Shown: piece by piece, positions 25,723 to 34,097 of the stretch
Numbering within the stretch: the first letter of the stretch is position 1
How the letters are laid out: every line of letters begins with the position of its first letter
Assembly (NCBI GenBank): GCA_965198755.1
Contig: OZ240673.1
Coordinates: 496,001 to 560,000, forward strand
DNA: 64,000 nt
Reading direction: 5' to 3'
Origin: BOG-908 sp963692875
Lineage (GTDB): Bacteria; Pseudomonadota; Alphaproteobacteria; Acetobacterales; Acetobacteraceae
The notes under the pieces: model-generated
Seen by the model: only the letters and a program-made list of their open reading frames with translations
What the model was told of the DNA's origin: nothing
The model's database searches: none
Program-made: the position numbers and the translations under genes

Positions 25723-26254
25723 GCCGCCGGCAGTTGCAAGTCAGCCGCCATCGGTGCGGGCGGGTCGGCTCAGGCCAGACATGAGAGTCTGCCGCTAGAG
25801 CGTTAACCGAACGTGGAGATGGCGGCAAGGACGATGTGAAGGGCGAGGCAATTTAAACACGGCAGGCGGGCAGGCGGTTCTTTTGTGTAAAAAAGGATGG
25901 CGGTTTCATTTTCGGGGCCAACAGCCCGATCGATGCGGAGGCTGCCTTGACAACGCGCGACGACCGTTTGGCAGTCCGGCCTGTCAAAGGCCAGCCGCCG
26001 TGCGGCGACTCGCGCGGGTCTTGAGCAGTCCACAGGGCCGGCATCGAACACAGTCAGACAAGGCACCGCCGAGCCACTACGATGCGAACGCAGGCAATGT
26101 TCGCTCCGAACCCGAGCCTCCCGTGAGGTAGCCTTTGTTTCCTTGGACGCGTCGCATAGGAGAGTCCGCGACAGCCGTAATAAAAGTCTTTTGCTTCTTT
26201 TCTTCAGAAAAGAAGGCCTTGCCTTGCCTGTGTCTCAAGAAAGAAGGACTTGCC
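25723..26254. other. Long intergenic stretch with decayed repeat pieces
   Basis: No convincing gene. It holds a small hairpin AGACATGAGAGTCT (25778-25791), the lone word CTAGAGCGTT (25795-25804, like the arm of the palindrome at 61031-61084), a decayed A arm (25866-25895) and a B half-element (26163-26230). The remaining sequence shows no motif I recognise. Confidence 0.5.
26163..26230 (+). repeat. A/B dyad element, copy 13 (B half)
   Basis: TCCGCGACAGCCG, then AAAAGTCTTTTGCTTC and a CTTCAG-looped hairpin ending GAAGGCCTTGCC. A second short B-end scrap, AAGAAAGAAGGACTTGCC, follows at 26237-26254 and abuts the helicase stop. Confidence 0.75.
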
Positions 26255-27967
26255 TCACCTATGTGTCGCCCGGTATTTCGCCGGTGCGCTGGAACGGCTC
26301 ACCCGCACGTTGTCGTCCGGATCGTCCGGCAGGTTGCTGGCGAACTCATCAGTCATCGCCTCACTGATCTCGAACCGGGTCTCGGTATCCTGGATCCGGA
26401 TCGCACCGACGTCGCGTTTTTCCACGCCGCCCATGCGGCAGATCAGCGGCAGCAGCCATTTCGGGTCCGCCTTCTGTGCGCGGCCGATGTTAACGGCGAA
26501 CCAGGTCATCGGCCCGGCCTCGCCGCCTGCCTTGCCCGGCCGTGCGCGCGGGCCGTCGTGCTGGGCGCGCATGCCGTCGTTCCGGTCGCGCGGGCTGTCG
26601 TGCAAAGCGCGCGGGCTGTCGTGCAAAGCGCGCGGGCCGGCGCGGGTGCCCGGCGGCGGGGACAGCTCGGTCAGCTCCTCCGGCGCCGGCAGGCGGGTGC
26701 GGTAGAGGCGCACCAGTGCCGCGGCCACGTCGTCCGGCGTGCGGCCTTCCAGCAGGCGGCGCGCCAGGGCGACCTCCTCGTCGGTGGCCTCCTCGGTCAG
26801 CACCGGGTCTTGCAGTAGTCGGGCGGCGTCGCGCGCGCGGATCTCCTCGACCAGCGGGGCGCCGCTCCACTGCGCGGACACGCCAGCGGCGCCGATCAGC
26901 GTCTCGGCCGCGCGCGCCCGGTTGGCCGGCACGATCAGCACGCAGGTGCCCTTGCGCCCGGCGCGCCCGGTGCGGCCGCTGCGGTGCAGCAGGGTCTGCT
27001 TGTTGGTGGGCAGGTCGGCGTGGATCACCAGGCCGAGGTCCGGCAGGTCGAGCCCCCGCGCGGCGACGTCGGTGGCCACGCACACGCGCGCCTGGCCGTC
27101 GCGCATCGCCTGCAGCGCGCGGGTGCGCTCGTTCTGGGTCAGCTCGCCGGACAAGGCCACGCTGGTGAAGCCGCGTTCCTGCAGGCTGGCGTGCAGGTGG
27201 CGCACGCCGTCCCGCGTGGCGCAGAACACCAGCGCTGTCGGCGCCTCGAAGTAGCGCAGCACGTTGACCACCGCGTGCTCGGTCTCCCGCGGCGGGATGC
27301 GCACGGCGCGGTACTCGATGTCGGCGTGCGGCTGGTTGCGCACCAGCGTGTCGATGCGCAACGCGTCGGACTGGTACTTGCGGGCCAGCGCGGTGATCTC
27401 TTTGGCGATAGTGGCCGAGAACAGCAGCGTCCGGCGCGCCGCAGGCGTGGCGGCCAGCAGCGTCTCCAGCTCGTCGCGGAAGCCGAGGTCGAGCATCTCG
27501 TCGGCCTCATCCAGCACCACCACGGCGAGGTCGCCCAGCCGCAGCCGGCCGCGGGCGAGGTGGTCGCACAGCCGGCCCGGCGTGCCGACGACGATGTGCG
27601 CGCCGGCCTCCAGCGCGCGCGCCTCGCGGCTACCGTCCATGCCGCCGATGCAGGAGAGGATGCGCGCGCCGGTCTGGGCGTACAGCCAGGTCAGCTCGGC
27701 GTGGACCTGCATGGCGAGCTCTCGCGTGGGCGCCACCACCAGCGCAAGCGGGTTGGCAGGGCGGTCGAACCGCTCCGCGTCGCCCAGCAAGGTGGGCGCA
27801 AAGGCCAGGCCGTAGGCGACCGTCTTGCCGGAGCCGGTCTGGGCGGAGACCAGCAGGTCGCGCGCTTCGGCACCGGGTTCCAGCACGGCGGACTGCACGG
27901 GGGTGAGCTCGGTATAGCCGCGTGCGGTCAGCGCGCGGTCCAGGGCGGGGTAGGTGGGGAAGGTCAT
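26255..27967 (-). CDS. DEAD-box RNA helicase with DbpA-type C-terminal domain
   Basis: 570 residues. The helicase core is complete: Q motif (YTELTPVQSAVL), motif I AQTGSGKT, Ia APTRELAMQ, Ib VGTPGRL, II VVLDEADEMLD, III FSATI, IV LVFCATRDGV, V ATDVAARGLD and VI HRSGRTGRAG. After about residue 420 comes a linker with a tandem SPRALHD duplication. An RNA-binding domain, WFAVNIGRAQKADPKWLLPLICRMGGV, then matches the DbpA C-terminal domain that recognises 23S rRNA. It likely acts in ribosome assembly or cold-adapted RNA remodelling. The ATG at 27967 is the first that precedes the Q motif closely. Confidence 0.9.
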   Translation of the reverse strand: MTFPTYPALDRALTARGYTELTPVQSAVLEPGAEARDLLVSAQTGSGKTVAYGLAFAPTLLGDAERFDRPANPLALVVAPTRELAMQVHAELTWLYAQTGARILSCIGGMDGSREARALEAGAHIVVGTPGRLCDHLARGRLRLGDLAVVVLDEADEMLDLGFRDELETLLAATPAARRTLLFSATIAKEITALARKYQSDALRIDTLVRNQPHADIEYRAVRIPPRETEHAVVNVLRYFEAPTALVFCATRDGVRHLHASLQERGFTSVALSGELTQNERTRALQAMRDGQARVCVATDVAARGLDLPDLGLVIHADLPTNKQTLLHRSGRTGRAGRKGTCVLIVPANRARAAETLIGAAGVSAQWSGAPLVEEIRARDAARLLQDPVLTEEATDEEVALARRLLEGRTPDDVAAALVRLYRTRLPAPEELTELSPPPGTRAGPRALHDSPRALHDSPRDRNDGMRAQHDGPRARPGKAGGEAGPMTWFAVNIGRAQKADPKWLLPLICRMGGVEKRDVGAIRIQDTETRFEISEAMTDEFASNLPDDPDDNVRVSRSSAPAKYRATHR

Positions 27968-28103
27968 GCTGAGTGGGTCCGGGGATGGCTGGTTCACGCC
28001 ACCTTCGGAGCGCGCAAGGGGTTGCGGCCGGCGGGCTGGGTGGACAGGCGATGGATGGGCGTTGGGCTGATATAGGTCGGGCAGGGCAGGAGGGAAAGAA
28101 ATC

Positions 28104-28424
28104 GTGCTGGCCATGTGTTTCGCGGCGTTGAGCGTGACGGTTCTGCTGGGCGGCCTGCTGGTTGCCGGCTGGGCTCGGCGCCTGGCCGTCGTGCACGGGG
28201 CGTTCGGCGCGATGGGCACGGTGGCGCTGGCGCTGGCGTTGCGCCGGGCCGCCTTGCACGGGCCGTTCGCGTGGGATGCGTTCGCGCTTGCCGTGGCGGC
28301 CCTGGCTGGCGGGATCGCGATGTGGACGGTCTGGCGCAGAGGGAGGCGGCCGGGGCTGGTGGTGTTCCTGCATGCCAGCGCTGGGGGTTTGGCATACCTG
28401 CTCGTGGCGGGGTTTGTTTTCTGA
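28104..28424 (+). CDS. Small inner-membrane protein of unknown function
   Basis: 106 residues with four hydrophobic segments: FAALSVTVLLGGLLVAGW, AFGAMGTVALALAL, WDAFALAVAALAGGIAMWTVW and GLVVFLHASAGGLAYLLVAGF. There are no catalytic motifs. The GTG start at 28104 is fixed by a strong AGGAGGG at 28089-28095, 8 bases upstream. It is divergent from the helicase gene. A repeat element begins 6 bases after the stop. Confidence 0.7.
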   Translation: MLAMCFAALSVTVLLGGLLVAGWARRLAVVHGAFGAMGTVALALALRRAALHGPFAWDAFALAVAALAGGIAMWTVWRRGRRPGLVVFLHASAGGLAYLLVAGFVF

Positions 28425-28430
28425 AGGCCA

Positions 28431-28579
28431 GGCAAGCAAGCGGTTCTTTTTTGAAAAAAAGAACCAAAAAACTTTTGGTCTCGTTGGGTGCGCCGGGTTG
28501 AAGCGTGGTGTTCAGCTGTCCGCGACAGCCGAAGTAAAAAGCTTTTTGCTTCTGTTTCTGGAAAAAAAAGGCCTTGCTT
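28431..28579 (+). repeat. A/B dyad element, copy 14 (A to B)
   Basis: Complete. The centre (GGGTGCGCCGGGTTGAAGCG...TTCAGCTGTCCGCGACAGC) is the type seen in copies 1 and 2. Confidence 0.9.
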
Positions 28580-28612
28580 CTCTTGCTCCCGACGCGCCGC
28601 TAAACGACCCCG

Positions 28613-29098
28613 ATGCAACCCTTCACGCTCGACAACGCCGCCCACCTGGTGCAGGTGGCGCTCACCCCGGTCTTCCTGCTCTCCGGCATCGCCGCCTTGC
28701 TGAACGTGTTTGCCACCCGCCTTGCCCGGGTGTCCGACCGGCTGGACGAATTATCGGGCAACATCGCCGCCTCAGGCTGCACGCCCGAGCAGCACGCCGA
28801 GCTCGCCCGGCTGCACCGGCGCTCGATCGTGCTGGACGTGGCCGTGGTGCTGAGCACGGCCGGCGCCGCAGCCACCTGCCTGGCTATCATGACGCTGTTC
28901 CTGTTTGCCGTCAGCAACAAGTCCATCGCCACCGTGCTGCTGTTGTTCTTCGGGCTGGCGATCGTGTGCACGCTCGGGTCCGTGGCGGCGTTCGGGGTGG
29001 AAATGATGATGAGCAGCAGTGCGTTGCGCCGGCGCATGCTGTTCCACGTGCCGAGGCTGAGTTGGCACCGAAGCGACACCGGCCGTCAGGGCAACTGA
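28613..29098 (+). CDS. DUF2721 family membrane protein
   Basis: 161 residues. It opens with a hydrophobic helix (VQVALTPVFLLSGIAALLNVF) directly followed by ATRLARVSDRLDEL, the DUF2721 hallmark. Two further membrane helices follow (VLDVAVVLSTAGAAATCLAIM, VLLLFFGLAIVCTLGSVAAF), and it ends in a basic tail. Members are about 140-170 residues long and of unknown function. It stands alone, between a repeat element and a convergent acyltransferase. Confidence 0.78.
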   Translation: MQPFTLDNAAHLVQVALTPVFLLSGIAALLNVFATRLARVSDRLDELSGNIAASGCTPEQHAELARLHRRSIVLDVAVVLSTAGAAATCLAIMTLFLFAVSNKSIATVLLLFFGLAIVCTLGSVAAFGVEMMMSSSALRRRMLFHVPRLSWHRSDTGRQGN

Positions 29099-29147
29099 CG
29101 AAAGCGAACACCCGAACGGCACGCCTCACCAACGCGAACCTAAAGTG

Positions 29148-29199
29148 ACAAAAGTTTTTTGGTTCTTCTTTTCAAAAAAGAACCGCTTGCTTGCTTTCT
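29148..29199 (-). repeat. A/B dyad element, copy 15 (A arm only, reversed)
   Basis: CAAAAGTTTTTTGGTTC, the hairpin, then GAACCGCTTGCTT. It sits in a convergent gap 28 bases before copy 16. Confidence 0.85.
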
Positions 29200-29226
29200 G
29201 ATAATGCCGGCATCGTCGCCCCCTCA

Positions 29227-29330
29227 CAGAAAGCAAGCAGTCCTTTTTTGAAAAAAAGGACCAAAAAACTTTTGACTCCGCTGTCGCGCGCCTTCGGACA
29301 AGTCCGCGACAGCGTTGCCAACGTTTTGGT
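29227..29330 (+). repeat. A/B dyad element, copy 16 (A arm, centre; B arm lost)
   Basis: A arm with the TCC/GGA stem and the centre CTCCGCTGTCGCGCG...TCCGCGACAGCG, followed only by AACGTTTTGGTTC. Confidence 0.8.
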
Positions 29331-29339
29331 TCGGAACGG

Positions 29340-30134
29340 TCAAGCTACCGCGCTGACCGGCCAGCGAACCGCGCGTCTGGACAGATCGATCGACGGTTGC
29401 TCGACCGTCCAGCACAGCAGCCACGCCACCGAGAAGCATAGCGGCACCGCAACGAGCAGTCCCGCCTGCCCGAACCGCATGAACAGAACGTGCAGGACGA
29501 TCTGGTGACTGAGATAGAGGCTGAAGGAAATCTTGCCGAGCCAGAGCAGAACGGCCGGACAGGAGACGGTCGGCGCCACCTCGAAACGTGCCTCGGCAAC
29601 GCCGCCGGTGAAGAAGATCAGGCTGAACGCCCGGGCGTCCAGGAACACCAGTGAAAACGCCAGCAGCACGGTCAGCAGGCTCACGATGCGGCTCTGTCGC
29701 GATATCCAGAAAAGGACCGGGAAGACAGGCGTCATCCAGGCCTCGTAGTAAAGCGACCATGCTGCCGGATCCACCTCCAGCGCCGTTCGGGCTGCCGGAA
29801 GCGGATACCACACCATGACAGCGGCCGATGGCAGCCGGTGCGGGATGATCGCATACCCGACAACCATGCAGACGGCGTAAAGCGGCCAAAGCCGTATCAC
29901 CCGACGGACAACGAACGCGAGCGGGCGGCCGTCATAGGCGCGCGCGAGCACGAAGCCCGACATCGCGAAGAACGCCATCACGCAGGACGTCCCAGCCAGG
30001 CCGAGCGAGCCGTTCCCGTCTTCCAGCAGCGCGTGGTGGATCAGGACGATGACGGCCAGCACGCCTCGTAACGAATCGAGCGCGGCGATCCTCGGTGGCG
30101 GCGCTCTCCTGCCGTGATGGACGTCCGCGTTCAT
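29340..30134 (-). CDS. Acyltransferase 3 family membrane protein, short form
   Basis: 264 residues, against 340-400 for most relatives, so it is either a short member or has lost helices. The N-terminal signature RIAALDSLRGVLAVIVLIHHA contains the conserved R and H of this family. SGFVLARAYDGRPLAFVVRRVIRLWPLY follows (SGF and the R-RL-P motif), and the protein ends with multiple hydrophobic helices including SFSLYLSHQIVLHVLF. Such enzymes O-acetylate surface sugars, which fits a glycan-rich neighbourhood. The ATG at 30134 gives the normal leader. Confidence 0.78.
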   Translation of the reverse strand: MNADVHHGRRAPPPRIAALDSLRGVLAVIVLIHHALLEDGNGSLGLAGTSCVMAFFAMSGFVLARAYDGRPLAFVVRRVIRLWPLYAVCMVVGYAIIPHRLPSAAVMVWYPLPAARTALEVDPAAWSLYYEAWMTPVFPVLFWISRQSRIVSLLTVLLAFSLVFLDARAFSLIFFTGGVAEARFEVAPTVSCPAVLLWLGKISFSLYLSHQIVLHVLFMRFGQAGLLVAVPLCFSVAWLLCWTVEQPSIDLSRRAVRWPVSAVA

Positions 30135-30255
30135 TGGCCGCTTGTGTTCCGGGTTGGCGTCCAGCCGCGCCGGCCGGACGGTCCGGCCGCAAGAGGCCCC
30201 CGCGTGCGTTCCGCCGGGCAGCCCGATGCGGTGCAAGGGAAAGCCACCGTCGTCC

Positions 30256-30651
30256 TCACGCCGGCAGAAAGCTTCCGACCAGCAGCAGCGCGGCGCAGCT
30301 GGCCAGCGTGACGAAGGTGGCGACCATGCCGATGGCGCGCAGACGGATCACCTCGTTGGTTTGCGACATGCCCCACGCGTGGATCGTTCGGCCGGCGAGC
30401 AGCGCCACACCGTTCGCGTGCACGACCCACGGCGTGTAACCGGACAACTCCACCAGCAGCAGCAGCAGCAGCCCGATCGGGGCATACTCGGCGCAGTTGG
30501 CATGCACGCGGATGACGCGTTCCAGTGCCGGGTCCCCGCCGGCGCCCACGGCCACCCGCACCAGGCCGCGCAGGCGGATCACCCGCATGGAGAGCCCGAC
30601 GAAGAGGATGGCCAGGAGTGAAGCATAGAAAGCGGTGATGGGGGTGTGCAT
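30256..30651 (-). CDS. MAPEG family membrane protein
   Basis: 131 residues with four membrane helices. The family signature is the second-helix region VIRVHANCAEYAPIGLLLLLLVEL (E/N-x-x-E-Y-x-P pattern), followed by NGVALLAGRTIHAWG. MAPEG proteins are membrane glutathione transferases or eicosanoid enzymes; bacterial members are usually uncharacterised and glutathione-linked. ATG 30651 starts MHTPITAFYASLLAIL, a clean first helix. Confidence 0.85.
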   Translation of the reverse strand: MHTPITAFYASLLAILFVGLSMRVIRLRGLVRVAVGAGGDPALERVIRVHANCAEYAPIGLLLLLLVELSGYTPWVVHANGVALLAGRTIHAWGMSQTNEVIRLRAIGMVATFVTLASCAALLLVGSFLPA

Positions 30652-30759
30652 GCGGTAGTTATGCCACGAGAATGGCTTGTTTCGCCAGCGCGGTGCTTCG
30701 GTTGCGTTGACGGTGCTCTTGCGGGCGGCTTGCGCCAGCGAGCCTTTCGACAACCGGGA

Positions 30760-30899
30760 AGGAAGCAAGGCCTGCTTTTTTGAAAAAAAGCAGCAAAAAA
30801 CTTTTATCCCTGCTGTCGCGAAAGTTTCTGCACCGCGCGCCCAGAGAACAAAAGTTTTTTGGTTCTTTTTTTCAAAAAAGAACCGCTTGGCTTGCTTGC
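30760..30899 (-). repeat. A/B dyad element, copy 17 (C to A on + strand)
   Basis: The left arm has the C-type stem CCTGC...GCAGC, a compensated variant of B. The right arm is a perfect A arm. Confidence 0.88.
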
Positions 30900-30907
30900 T
30901 AGGGCTT

Positions 30908-31267
30908 TCAGAAAAGCAGGCTCTGCCTGCCTTGCAGCTCCAGGTGTTCCTCGATGATCCGGATGTTACGGATGTTCGCCTTTAGCGCCATGTCGAACAG
31001 GTCGCCGAGCACCGGCACGGAGCCGCCGACTACCTCGATGGCAACATTGCCGGCCATCCTGGCCAGCTTGTGCCGTGGCAGGCCGAGCGCGTGCGCCTGC
31101 TGGATGATGTAGAGCGAGAGCAGCCCGAGCACCGCGTCGCCGGCGCCGGGCACCAGCCCGATAAGGCTGTTCAGCCCGAAGCGGAACCGTGTGCCCGGCA
31201 GGCGGAAAGCCCCATCGATCAGCCAGGCAAGGCGCTTGATCCGGGCAAGCCGCTCGGTGGCAACCAT
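30908..31267 (-). CDS. DUF4112 family protein
   Basis: 119 residues. The family pattern is RIKRLAWLIDGAFRLPGTRFRFGLNSLIGLVPGAGDAVLGLLSLYII, with the glycine-rich amphipathic hairpin, followed by VGGSVPVLGDLFDMALKANIRN. It is small, probably membrane-associated and of unknown function. ATG 31267 (MVATERLARIKRL) is the usual position. The last residues (QGRQSLLF) are encoded by a repeat-like scrap, TTTCAGAAAAGCAGG, next to copy 17. Confidence 0.8.
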   Translation of the reverse strand: MVATERLARIKRLAWLIDGAFRLPGTRFRFGLNSLIGLVPGAGDAVLGLLSLYIIQQAHALGLPRHKLARMAGNVAIEVVGGSVPVLGDLFDMALKANIRNIRIIEEHLELQGRQSLLF

Positions 31268-31412
31268 CAAGATGGGAGAACTCGCGCCGCAGGGTCCCGC
31301 CGCGCTGCCGATGCCTTGCCGGCAGTGCCTGAGAACGAAGGCATTTCGCTTCTGTCTTCCGAAGACGAACCGCATGCCGTCCCTTCGACCGCCAAGGCGC
31401 CGCGCGTCCCCA

Positions 31413-33014
31413 CTACGACACCTTGGCCAGGACCGAAGCCTCGCTCATCGCCCGCGGCAGCAGCAGCTCGACCCGCGTTCCCACGCCAGGAGCCGTCTGC
31501 AGCCGCACCGCGCCGCCCGACTGGTTGACGAAGCCGTAAAGCTGCGAGAGGCCCAGCCCGGTGCCGCTACCCTGCGGCTTGGTGGTGAAGAACGGCTCGA
31601 AGGCCCGGGCGCGGACCGCCTGCGACATGCCATCGCCGTCGTCGACGACGGCGATGCAGACGTAGTCGCCGGGCGGCGGCGGCTCGGCGGTGTCGTAGAG
31701 CAGGTCGCTGGCGGCCAGTGCAACCCTGCCCAGGGTCACGTTGCTCACCTCGATGCGCACCGTGCCCGCGCCGGCGACCGCGTCGCGCGCGTTGATGACC
31801 AGGTTCAGCAGCGCGGACTCCACCTGGTGGGGATCGGCGAACGCGCGCCACTGCCCGTCCGCGGCACTCACGTCCAGCCGGATCCGGTCGCCCAAGGTCT
31901 GGGCCAGCAGGTCGTGGATGCCGGCGACCACGTCGGACGGACTGAACGGCTCGGGCAGCAGCAACTGCCGGCGGGAGAAGGAGAGCAGCTGGCTGACGAG
32001 GCGGGCAGCCCGGCGCGCGCCGTCCAGCGCGTTGCCGGCCAGCCGGTTGGCACGGTCGTCGACCAGCGCGCGCTGCTGCAGCAACTCCAGCGAGCCCATG
32101 ATGGTGGTCAGCAGGTTGTTGAAGTCGTGCGCGATGCCGCCGGTGAGCTGGCCCACCGCCTCCATCTTCTGGGCGTGGTGCAGGCGCTCCTCGCTGGCGC
32201 GCAGCGCAGCCTCGGTCTCCTTGCGGCCGGTCACGTCGGTGACGGCGGACAGCACGCGCAGCAGCTGCCCGTCACGGTCGCGCTCCACCTCCAGCACCAT
32301 CTCGACGTCGAGGATCCGCCCGTCCCGGCAGCGCATCCGGCGCTCGCCGGTCAGCAGGCCGCTGCCGGCGCGCAGAGCCTCCAGGTGGTCGCGCGCCGGC
32401 TCGGCGCTCTCGGCTGCGTAGAAGCCGAAGATCGGCTGGCCAATTACCTCGTGCCGCCCGTAGCCCACCAATTCCAGCCAGCGGTCGCTCACGTCGATCA
32501 ACGTGCCGCGGTGGTCGACGGCGTGCACCGAAGCCGGCGTGCGCTGGTAGATCAGCGTCCGGCGCTCCTCGCTCTCCTGCAGCCGGACGGCCATCTCGCG
32601 GCTCACGGTGATTTCGCGCTCCAATGCCTGGTTGACATCCCGCAGGTGTGCCGGAGACGGCAAAGCGAGCATCCTGTTCAGCAACGGCCAGAGTGCGACG
32701 GCAGTTGCCACCGACAGCACAGCGGTCAGCGCCTTCATCCCGCCATCCAGCCAGTAGACCGGCACCCACAAGGTGACGGCGCCCAGGATGTGGGTGGTGC
32801 CGCACGCCATGATGAAGGCGGCGAACAGGAAGACGATCGGCTTGTAGGCCAGGCCGTCGCGGCGGCGCAGATAGGTGAGAAGCGCCGCCGGGATGGAGAA
32901 GTAGGCGCCGGCGATCAGCAGGTCGGACGCCGCCTGCAGCCAGATCAGCCCCGGTTGCCAGGCCAGGCAGAAGCCGTGCGGCGTGAAGCGCCAGAGGTCG
33001 ACCGCGGCGCTCAC
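31413..33014 (-). CDS. Sensor histidine kinase with ethylene-receptor-like membrane domain and PAS domain
   Basis: 533 residues. Residues 25-85 form a three-helix membrane domain with D31, Y38, I41, P42, I68, C71 and H75. Identity and spacing match the ethylene and copper residues of plant ETR1 (D25, Y32, I35, P36, I62, C65, H69). A PAS domain follows at about 150-265 (RTPASVHAVDHRG to DVTGRKETE). The kinase core has the H box AVGQLTGGIAHDFNNLL (H296), the N box LLNLVINARDAV, the G1 box VVDDGDGMS and the G2 box GSGTGLGLSQ. No receiver domain or adjacent response regulator is visible. The start is GTG 33014. The ligand is inferred from the residue match. Confidence 0.85.
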   Translation of the reverse strand: MSAAVDLWRFTPHGFCLAWQPGLIWLQAASDLLIAGAYFSIPAALLTYLRRRDGLAYKPIVFLFAAFIMACGTTHILGAVTLWVPVYWLDGGMKALTAVLSVATAVALWPLLNRMLALPSPAHLRDVNQALEREITVSREMAVRLQESEERRTLIYQRTPASVHAVDHRGTLIDVSDRWLELVGYGRHEVIGQPIFGFYAAESAEPARDHLEALRAGSGLLTGERRMRCRDGRILDVEMVLEVERDRDGQLLRVLSAVTDVTGRKETEAALRASEERLHHAQKMEAVGQLTGGIAHDFNNLLTTIMGSLELLQQRALVDDRANRLAGNALDGARRAARLVSQLLSFSRRQLLLPEPFSPSDVVAGIHDLLAQTLGDRIRLDVSAADGQWRAFADPHQVESALLNLVINARDAVAGAGTVRIEVSNVTLGRVALAASDLLYDTAEPPPPGDYVCIAVVDDGDGMSQAVRARAFEPFFTTKPQGSGTGLGLSQLYGFVNQSGGAVRLQTAPGVGTRVELLLPRAMSEASVLAKVS

Positions 33015-33503
33015 CGCAATGCGGCCCGGCGTGGTTGCAGCTCCATGTCGGCCATCCCGGCAAGAATCGGTTCGTGATCGGCAGCAGGCCGCAAACCTAC
33101 TCCGAAACCCGACGGCGCCGCCGCCTGCAAAATCTGCCGGAGGGCGGTCCCGGGTTAGATTTTAACTGTTCGTATCGTCGGCGCCACAGCGGACCGGGGC
33201 TGCTGGCTGGCGGCTGAAGGCAGGCTAAAGCAAAGCCTTCTTTTTCGAGAAAAAGAAGCAAAAAGCTTTTGTCGCGGCTGTCGCGGAGTCTCTTCAGGCG
33301 GGTGCCCGAGAGAACGAAAGTTTTTTAGTTCGTTTTTCAACAACAGATGTTTTTTACTTGCACATGCCAACGTCCCGGACGGCTGTTACGGCCTGTCAGC
33401 GGCCGGACTATACCTGCCTTGCCTGCGCTTGATCCGCGGTTTGTGTTCTTCGCCGCCAGCAGGCAGCTTCCGTGCCGTGGTCGATGAAAGGCGGATGCCC
33501 AGC
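33015..33503. other. Divergent intergenic region between kinase and rhodanese genes
   Basis: Contains one repeat element (33226-33342). The rest holds an AT-richer patch, TTAGATTTTAACTGTTCG (33155-33172), which may be part of a kinase or rhodanese promoter. No other signal was recognised. Confidence 0.4.
33226..33342 (-). repeat. A/B dyad element, copy 18 (B to A on + strand)
   Basis: The B arm is intact. The A arm is eroded (GAAAGTTTTTTAGTTC, then CAAC). It lies in a divergent gap, so like copy 5 it is not at a gene's 3' end. Confidence 0.82.
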
Positions 33504-33905
33504 ATGGTGGATGACGTGTCTCCGAAGCTGGCCTGGGACGCGCTCCTGGCCGAGCCCGGCGCGCAACTGGTGGACGTGCGCACGCCGGCGGAATGGCAGC
33601 ATGTGGGCGTCCCAGACCTGGCGCGGGCAGGCAAGCAGCCGCTGCTGGTGTCGTGGCAGTTTCCCACCAGCGCAATCAACCCGGCTTTCCTGGACGAGCT
33701 GCGCAAGGCAGGTCTGACCCCCGGCCAGTCAGCGTATTTCATCTGCCGCAGCGGCGTGCGCAGCCTGGCCGCGGCGCAGTGTGCCGAGGCGGCCGGGTAT
33801 GCCGCCTGCTTCAACGTGGCGGGAGGCTTCGAGGGGCATCCAGACGAACGCGGGCGGCGCGGCGTGGTGGATGGGTGGCAGTCCGAGGGGCTACCCTGGA
33901 CGTAA
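33504..33905 (+). CDS. Rhodanese-like sulfurtransferase
   Basis: 133 residues, one rhodanese domain. QLVDVRTPAEWQHVGVP is the CH2A motif, FICRSGVRSLAAAQ is the active-site loop with the catalytic Cys, and NVAGGFEGHPDERG is the C-terminal motif. Single-domain members pass sulfane sulfur to thiol acceptors in the cytoplasm. ATG 33504 has GGCGG 9 bases upstream; ATG 33495 is an alternative adding three residues. A repeat element starts at the base after the stop. Confidence 0.85.
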   Translation: MVDDVSPKLAWDALLAEPGAQLVDVRTPAEWQHVGVPDLARAGKQPLLVSWQFPTSAINPAFLDELRKAGLTPGQSAYFICRSGVRSLAAAQCAEAAGYAACFNVAGGFEGHPDERGRRGVVDGWQSEGLPWT

Positions 33906-34049
33906 GCAAGCAGTTCTTCTTCGAAAGAACCGAAAAACTTTTGCCCTCGTCAGACCCGCCGCCTGAAACGTATCGTTTCAGCTTCCCGCGACAGCCGCGA
34001 CAAAAGCTTTTTGCTTCTTTTTCTCGAAAAAGAAGGCCTTCCTTCCTTG
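33906..34049 (+). repeat. A/B dyad element, copy 19 (A to B)
   Basis: The A hairpin is shortened to GTTCTTCTTCGAAAGAAC. The centre has GAAACGTATCGTTTCAG, like copies 1 and 2, then CCGCGACAGC. Confidence 0.88.
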
Positions 34050-34097
34050 CTATCGCCCCCGGTATCTATCGCCAACAGTGACCGGAGCCTGCAGCCC

